From Planctomycetota bacterium (GTDB lineage Bacteria > Planctomycetota > Phycisphaerae > Phycisphaerales > Phycisphaeraceae), in contig JAPLMQ010000163.1 of assembly GCA_026386955.1 (NCBI GenBank), positions 1 to 64,000 on the forward strand: DNA of 64,000 nucleotides, read 5' to 3'. Shown one piece after another: positions 59,391 through 64,000 of this stretch. Below the pieces are notes generated by a model, which ran no database searches, was not told the origin of the DNA, and worked only from the letters and a program-made list of their open reading frames with translations. Every line of letters starts with the position of its first letter. Position 1 is the first letter of the stretch. Both the position numbers and the translations under genes were made by a program.

Positions 59391-60512
59391 TCAGAACGTC
59401 CGCACCTCGTCGCCCGCGAGCGAGCCGACGTTGTCCTTGATGATCACCGACGCGTCGTTGTCGCCCAGGTCGACGAGGAACTGCCTGCGCACGCCCATCT
59501 CGAACGTGTTGTCCTTGATGACGCAGTTGCGCAGCGATTGATAGACGATGCCGTAGGAGGGCGAGTGCTGCCCGTTCCCGCCGTCGTTCACGCCGGTGGT
59601 CATCGTGTTGCCCGAGCAGACCACGCCCGCCTGGTGCTCGAGCCAGATGTGGCAGTTGTCGTGGCTTTCGAGCGGGACGCGGGCCCCGCTGCGGTGGATG
59701 ACGTTGCCGCTGATGCTCACCGACCGCCTGCGCCCGTAGGTGCGGTCGACCTCGTTGCCCGGGTCGAGGCGGATGCCCGGCCCGCCGGAGCGGTCGATGT
59801 AGTTGTCGTTGAGGCTGACCATCCCGCTCGCCCCCAGGCGGACGCCGCCCGCCTGGTTCCACTCGATGCGGTTGCCCAGGATCGTCAGCGCGCCGTTCCA
59901 CGGGCGGGCGTGGATGCCCCAGCCCTCGTTGTTGTTGAAGATGTTGTCGTTGATCCAGCCGTCGCAGCGGTTGAAGTTCAGCCCGTCGCCCTTGTTGAAG
60001 ATGAACATGTTGGAGCGGACGGTGAAGCCCCAGACGCAGAAGAGGTGGGCCGCGTCGCCGGTGAAGCCGCTGACCCTGCAGTGCTCGATGAAGAGCGTCT
60101 CCTCCTGGTTGTGCGTCTGCCCGTCGAGGAAGATGCCGCGCACGCCCTGCCCGAGGTTCTGCCCGTCGAGGCCCAGGCCCGAGATGCGCACGCCGTAGGC
60201 CGCGGTGATGTCGATGAGCTGCGGGGCCTGCGGGTCGAGCAGCGCGAGGCGAGTCCCGCCGAAGTTGTGGTACGACCAGGTCGGGTGCGCGAAGAGCCCG
60301 ACGTAGGGGCGCAGCCGGAGCATCGCGGTCATGTAGCGCCCCGGGGGGAACCAGACGCCTCCGCCGCCCGCCTCGGCCTCGGCGTCGATCGCCTTCTGGA
60401 TCGCGGCGGTGTCGTCGGCCTTGCCGTCGCCCTTCGCGCCGAAGCGGTGGACGGAATAAGGCGTGTCGGAGGCGGGAGCAGGCGACGGATGGGACGGACG
60501 CGGATGGGTCAT
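59391..60512 (-). CDS. Right-handed parallel beta-helix protein (pectate-lyase superfamily fold)
   Basis: 373 residues. YSVHRFGAKGDGKADDTAAI followed by QKAIDAEAEAGGGGVWFPPG is the N-terminal cap of the pectate-lyase-3/pectin-degrading group. The remainder consists of beta-helix rungs rich in Asn and Gly (GWINDNIFNNNEGWGIHARP, MVSLNDNYIDRSGGPGIRLD). No signal peptide is evident, unlike most polysaccharide lyases. No catalytic residues can be assigned by eye, so lyase, hydrolase or binding roles all remain open. Confidence 0.87.
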   Translation of the reverse strand: MTHPRPSHPSPAPASDTPYSVHRFGAKGDGKADDTAAIQKAIDAEAEAGGGGVWFPPGRYMTAMLRLRPYVGLFAHPTWSYHNFGGTRLALLDPQAPQLIDITAAYGVRISGLGLDGQNLGQGVRGIFLDGQTHNQEETLFIEHCRVSGFTGDAAHLFCVWGFTVRSNMFIFNKGDGLNFNRCDGWINDNIFNNNEGWGIHARPWNGALTILGNRIEWNQAGGVRLGASGMVSLNDNYIDRSGGPGIRLDPGNEVDRTYGRRRSVSISGNVIHRSGARVPLESHDNCHIWLEHQAGVVCSGNTMTTGVNDGGNGQHSPSYGIVYQSLRNCVIKDNTFEMGVRRQFLVDLGDNDASVIIKDNVGSLAGDEVRTF

Positions 60513-60842
60513 GGCCAGATTCCTGTCACAAACCTGATTCGAGCGGCGATCTGGGCCCGGACATCTTCCCCCGCCACGGCGGGTTCCGCCACCGTTGGGG
60601 GCCGGCGTGTGTAAAAACGCCTCGGATACGCGAAAAACGTGGGTTTTCAGGGGTGCAATCGCCCGTGCAATAAGCCCGCCCCCGCCGCGTTCATCTCTCT
60701 AGAGCCGTGCGGCCGAACCCGCCAGGGACCCACCCCGGCCGCCCAAGGCAAACCCAAGAGTCAACGCCCCGTCCGGTCGGTTTTCGTGAACCAGGGTCGA
60801 TCAGTCTGCGCGTCCCCAACCCGTTTGAAGAGGAGACCAGTC
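60513..60842. other. Gap without a gene
   Basis: About 330 bp between divergent genes. There is an A-rich patch around 60612-60640 (GTAAAAACGCC, GCGAAAAACG) but no clear promoter pair, repeat or RNA structure. It must contain the promoters for both flanking genes. Confidence 0.5.
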
Positions 60843-61379
60843 ATGTTCACCACCGCTCGTCTGCTCGCCGTCGTCTTCGCCAGCGCCTTGGCCGCCGCAC
60901 CTGCGATGGCGTGGGACCGTGATGACCGCCGAGACGACCACCGCGACAACTGGGACCGCCATGACCGCCGCGAGGTCGTCGTCCGCGACCGTCATGACGA
61001 CCGCTACGACCGGCGCGATGACCGCCATGACGACCGCTTCCGCCACGACGGCGGACGCGTCGGCTTCGGGGTGCAGATCTACTCCGCCCCGACGATCGTC
61101 CGCAGCGTGCAGTCCTGCGAGACCGTCGTCGTCGCGCCCCCGCCGGTCTGTGCACCGGTCTGCGCGCCGGTTTGCGAACCGGTTTGCGAACCGGCCGCAC
61201 AGGTCTTCTACACGGCCCCGCCCACCTGCGCCCCGCAACAGACCGTGGTCTACCAACCCGCCCCGCAGGTGATCTACCAGCCCGCCCCGCGCGTCGTCTA
61301 CCGTCCCGCCCCCGTGGTCTACTGCCCGCCGCCCCAGCCGAGCTTCAACATCAACTTCGGCTTCCGCATCGGCCGCTGA
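60843..61379 (+). CDS. Small secreted protein of low complexity (Asp/Arg-rich, Cys-Pro and Tyr-Pro repeats)
   Basis: ATG 60843 with GAGGAG upstream; 178 residues. Signal peptide MFTTARLLAVVFASALAAAP ending AMA. Three zones follow: Asp/Arg/His repeats (RDDRRDDHRDNWDRHDRR), a Cys zone of four-residue repeats (VCAPVCAPVCEPVCEP), and Tyr-Pro repeats (VYQPAPQVIYQPAPRVVYRP). The four-residue zone reflects a 12-bp DNA repeat. Resembles envelope or matrix proteins with zwitterionic repeats. The role is unknown; the Cys repeats could crosslink or bind metal. Confidence 0.85.
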   Translation: MFTTARLLAVVFASALAAAPAMAWDRDDRRDDHRDNWDRHDRREVVVRDRHDDRYDRRDDRHDDRFRHDGGRVGFGVQIYSAPTIVRSVQSCETVVVAPPPVCAPVCAPVCEPVCEPAAQVFYTAPPTCAPQQTVVYQPAPQVIYQPAPRVVYRPAPVVYCPPPQPSFNINFGFRIGR

Positions 61380-61468
61380 CCTCCTCCTCCCCGCGGCGTG
61401 CGCGGCAGCAACGAGCCGCGCCCGCAGCACGTTCTCCGGCCCCCCCCCCAACCCCGCTCCCCTCCCGT

Positions 61469-61508
61469 CCGCGGCCGGCGCTTCCAGCGCCGACCGCGGC
61501 GTTTTTTT
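61469..61508 (+). terminator. Intrinsic terminator of the low-complexity secreted protein gene
   Basis: CCGCGGCCGGCGCT pairs with AGCGCCGACCGCGG (one bulge) around a TCC loop, followed by CG and seven T (61502-61508). Confidence 0.85.
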
Positions 61509-61642
61509 CGTTCGCGTCCCACGCGCCGACCTTGAATCGGCGCTTCGTTTAGAATACCCCGCCCCTCTCGCGAGTACGATGACATGGGGGATCGCCCAAG
61601 CGATAGACTGGGGCCCGCGCCTCCCGGCCCACGGAGCCCGGC

Positions 61643-62848
61643 ATGTCCGAACACCACCACGAAGAATCCCGCCAGCGGCTGCAGACCGCCTGCCTGCTCA
61701 TCCTCACCTTCCTCGCCCTGGGCGTGGTGCTCAACGTCCTGCGCCCCGTGATCGTCCCCTTCGTCTTCGCGCTGCTCTTCACCTACTGCCTCACCCCGAT
61801 CATCGATTTCCAGGTTCGCAGGCTGAAGCTCCCCTGGGTCGTGGCCGTGCTCTCCACGGCCCTGCTGGGCTTCGTGCTCCTGCTGGGCGCGGGCATCATC
61901 GTCGCGATGTCGGTCTCGGAGATGACCAGCAACCTGGGCGCCTACAAGGCCAAGCTCACCGAGTTCACCACCTGGGCCCTGCACCACCCGCTCCTGCAGC
62001 GCCTGGGCGTCAACCCCGACACCGCCCCCGAGGAGCTCTTCAACGTCCCGCGCGACACGGTCACCGCGCTGCTGGGCGGCGTGCTCGCCGAGGGGGCTCG
62101 CCAGGTCTCCAACGGGCTGCTGGTGATGGTCTTCGTGCTCTTCCTGATCATGGGGCGCGGCGCGTCGGCGGCGGAGGCCTCGCGCCCCGGCGTCCTGCGC
62201 GAGATCGAGCTGCAGATGCGGCTCTACCTCATCCAGCTCGTGCTCTTCTCGGGCGTCACCGCCCTCCTCGTCGGTTTCGTGCTGATGCTCCTGGGCGTGC
62301 CCTTCGCCTGGGTCTTCGCCTTCCTGACCTTCCTGCTCAACTTCATCCCCAACGTCGGCTCGGTCGTCGCCACGCTGCTCCCGCTCCCGGTGGTGCTGCT
62401 CAGCCCCGAGCTCTCCACGTTCGCCAAGATCACGGCGATCGCGGTGCCCGGGGCGATCCAGGCCGTGCTGGGCGCGGTGGTCCAGCCGCGCATCCAGGGC
62501 AAGTCGTTCGACCTGCACCCGGTGACGGTGCTGCTCTCGCTGCTCTTCTTCAGCATGATCTGGGGCTTAGCCGGCGCGTTCCTCGCCACCCCGATGACGG
62601 TGGTGACCAAGATCATCCTGAGCAAGATCCCCGCGACACGCCCGCTCGCCGCCATCCTCGCGGGCAAGCTCGACTCCTTCGACAGCCCCGAGGGCGAAGT
62701 GCCGCCCTGCCCGACGCTCGCCGACGGCGGCGCGCCGATCAGCCCTCCGGCCCAGCCTCCCGCGCCTCAGCCCTCCGCCGCGACTCCCGCCGCCTCCACC
62801 ACCCAAGGCGCGACCACGCAGCGCCCCTCCTCCTCGAACTTCAAGTAG
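61643..62848 (+). CDS. AI-2E family transporter (PerM/TqsA-like)
   Basis: 401 residues with about eight membrane segments. LLFTYCLTPIIDFQVRRLKL and the later ALLVGFVLMLLGVPFAWVFA, LNFIPNVGSVVATLLPLP are characteristic AI-2E-transporter blocks; the C-terminal IQGKSFDLHPVTVLLSLLFF segment is also conserved. Members export small molecules or ions; autoinducer-2 export is known for few. The tail of about 50 residues is Pro/Ala/Thr/Ser-rich and its gene end overlaps the convergent gene by 82 bp. A fragment of R1 (CGAGTACGATGACATGGGG, near 61570) lies upstream. Confidence 0.92.
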   Translation: MSEHHHEESRQRLQTACLLILTFLALGVVLNVLRPVIVPFVFALLFTYCLTPIIDFQVRRLKLPWVVAVLSTALLGFVLLLGAGIIVAMSVSEMTSNLGAYKAKLTEFTTWALHHPLLQRLGVNPDTAPEELFNVPRDTVTALLGGVLAEGARQVSNGLLVMVFVLFLIMGRGASAAEASRPGVLREIELQMRLYLIQLVLFSGVTALLVGFVLMLLGVPFAWVFAFLTFLLNFIPNVGSVVATLLPLPVVLLSPELSTFAKITAIAVPGAIQAVLGAVVQPRIQGKSFDLHPVTVLLSLLFFSMIWGLAGAFLATPMTVVTKIILSKIPATRPLAAILAGKLDSFDSPEGEVPPCPTLADGGAPISPPAQPPAPQPSAATPAASTTQGATTQRPSSSNFK

Positions 62849-64000
62849 TCCGACACCTCGTAGAAGATGAACCCGCCCAGCCGGGCGTCGGCCCGCACGT
62901 GGCGCACCTCCTCGCTGAGGCGCTCCTTCCCCGCGCCGTTGACGTAGCGGTTCACCGCCACCGGCAGCCCCGCGGCCACGCTCGCCTCGATCATCGCGTG
63001 CGCGATCGGGTCGAGCAGGACCTCCTGCAACGGCGCGCTGTAGCTGCGACCCGGGAGGCTGTAGGAGCGCAGGATCACCCCGTCGAGCAGGCCCTCGTCG
63101 ATCCACCGCCTCCACTGGAAATCGATGTTGAGCGGATAGGCAAGCAGGCGCTCGGCCGGGGGATCGGGGCGGAAGAAGTCGGCCTGCAGGTTGTAGCGCA
63201 TCGCCTTGCCCGCGCGGGAGAGCCGGCTCTTGCAGGCACGGAGGAACTCCGTGTAGGCGTCACCGCGGACGGCCGCGACCTTCTGGCGCAGGGCCTCGCC
63301 CTTGAGGCTGCCGCACTGCGCGAGCACGACGTCGTTGAAGCCGTATTCCTCGGGGTAGTCGGTGTGCGTCCCGTGGTTCTCCTCCCGGAGGTCGACGCCG
63401 TCGACGCCCGCCTCGATGATCTCCTCCAAGCAGGCGAGCCAGTAGGCCTGCACCGCGGGCTCCGTCTCGCACAGCGGCCCGGGCAGGAATTCATTGCGCC
63501 CGCGCGCGAAGGCGATGAATCCCTGCTGCCACCCCTTGTCGCCGGAGTTGAGCTTGTCGAGCGTGACGACCAGCCGCCCCCAGCCGAAGTCGTAGGTCAG
63601 CCCGCGCTCGCGGAAGTCGATGAGCGACCGGCAATAGACCGTCCCGCCCGTCGCGGTCACGCCCTCGATCGCGCGCCCCTGGGCGTCGAGCGCCTCGATC
63701 ATCGAGGCCCCGGAGTTTGAGAAGTCGCCCGAGGCGTCGGTGAAGTCGGTCGTGACCAGCACGTACTTGTCGCGCAGCGAGAAGCCCGAGAGCGTGAGCA
63801 CGCGCACCGGCGCGCCCTTGGCGGTGACGAGCCGGCCCGTGTGGTCGCGCACTTCCTTCGCCGAGGGCTCGACCGACTGCGTCATCTCGAATGAAACGTC
63901 CTTGCGCTGGTATTGCCAATTGCGCTCGCTGGTCCAGATCTGCAGATGCTCGCGCGTGATCCGCGTGGGCTTGTCGTCGCTCTTGACGAGGCGGATCGCA
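62767..64000 (-). CDS. Partial protein, possibly a TIM-barrel glycosidase-like enzyme
   Basis: The frame is open through the right edge. Upstream of the internal Met at 63885 it continues with sensible sequence (RITREHLQIWTSERNWQYQR), so the true start lies outside. About 410 residues are visible. Motifs such as GWQQGFIAFARGRNEFLPG, AGVDGVDLREENHGTHTDYP and LNIDFQWRRWIDEGLLDGVI alternate strands and helices as in a (beta/alpha) barrel, with acidic residues at strand ends (DGVDLREE). That fits a glycoside-hydrolase-like fold, but I do not recognise a family. The 3' end overlaps the transporter gene. Confidence 0.8.
   Translation of the reverse strand, partial: AIRLVKSDDKPTRITREHLQIWTSERNWQYQRKDVSFEMTQSVEPSAKEVRDHTGRLVTAKGAPVRVLTLSGFSLRDKYVLVTTDFTDASGDFSNSGASMIEALDAQGRAIEGVTATGGTVYCRSLIDFRERGLTYDFGWGRLVVTLDKLNSGDKGWQQGFIAFARGRNEFLPGPLCETEPAVQAYWLACLEEIIEAGVDGVDLREENHGTHTDYPEEYGFNDVVLAQCGSLKGEALRQKVAAVRGDAYTEFLRACKSRLSRAGKAMRYNLQADFFRPDPPAERLLAYPLNIDFQWRRWIDEGLLDGVILRSYSLPGRSYSAPLQEVLLDPIAHAMIEASVAAGLPVAVNRYVNGAGKERLSEEVRHVRADARLGGFIFYEVSDYLKFEEEGRCVVAPWVVEAAGVAAEG

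Overview
The window reads as a high-GC chromosomal segment of a planctomycete, probably near the Phycisphaerae. Four things point there. Two giant surface proteins carry the planctomycete N-terminal sorting signature (LEPLEQRMML and CEALESRVMP). One of them ends in paired dockerin-type Asn/Asp repeats. There is a run of membrane proteins ending in a CxxCGYDLRGSP...CPECG zinc ribbon. Phytanoyl-CoA-dioxygenase-like, Gfo/Idh/MocA, RraA, CBM9-like, ceramidase-like and beta-helix genes are abundant. I infer the taxon from gene style only; no rRNA gene is present, and I saw no tRNA, CRISPR array or transposase gene.

Layout. 1-228: start of a minus-strand gene cut by the edge. 780-11100: an RHS-repeat surface protein of about 3,440 residues, broken by a +1 frameshift near 6100. 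11327-14485: STAS/DUF2934 fusion, FAD oxidoreductase, aldo/keto reductase. 14767-18609: secreted CBM9-like/beta-propeller protein. 18901-20465: GbsR/MarR-type regulator with a promoter-operator, plus a companion gene. 20869-25328 (minus): lipoprotein, secreted protein, Gfo/Idh-aldo/keto reductase fusion. 25569-25750: AT-rich regulatory island. 25819-29347 (minus): six paralogous two-TM zinc-ribbon proteins in coupled operons. 29689-32418: dioxygenase and tagaturonate-epimerase-like enzyme. 32467-38804: rpmF-plsX-fabH-fabD-fabG-acpP-fabF fatty-acid cluster, in which fabD lacks its N-terminus. 38986-42781: CBM9-like lipoprotein, dioxygenase, RraA-like protein, PKD-like lipoprotein. 43036-47859 (minus): rplK-rplA-rplJ-rplL and rpsF-ssb-rplI. 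47954-49720: ABC permease. 49858-52203: heme-peroxidase surface protein. 52325-55779 (minus): ceramidase-like protein, CinA, CpsB-type PHP phosphatase. 55962-59378: PQQ propeller/methyltransferase-like protein interrupted by an in-frame TAA. 59391-64000: beta-helix protein, small secreted protein, AI-2E-type transporter, partial hydrolase-like protein.

The intergenic DNA is crowded with small palindromic repeats: at least six families, most seen as inverted pairs that bound 50-320 bp, like miniature elements. Several gaps are composites of two or three families, and one repeat supplies the stop codon of a gene. Three genes look damaged (RHS frameshift, fabD truncation, PQQ nonsense codon). 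Three such lesions in one window could reflect assembly or base-calling errors as easily as real decay, so raw reads should decide.

How the genes work together: rpmF through fabF form the conserved link between ribosome and lipid synthesis. The ribosomal operons are housekeeping but oddly trimmed (no nusG, rpoBC or rpsR). The remaining genes suggest a lifestyle of polysaccharide and uronate scavenging with an elaborate protein surface.
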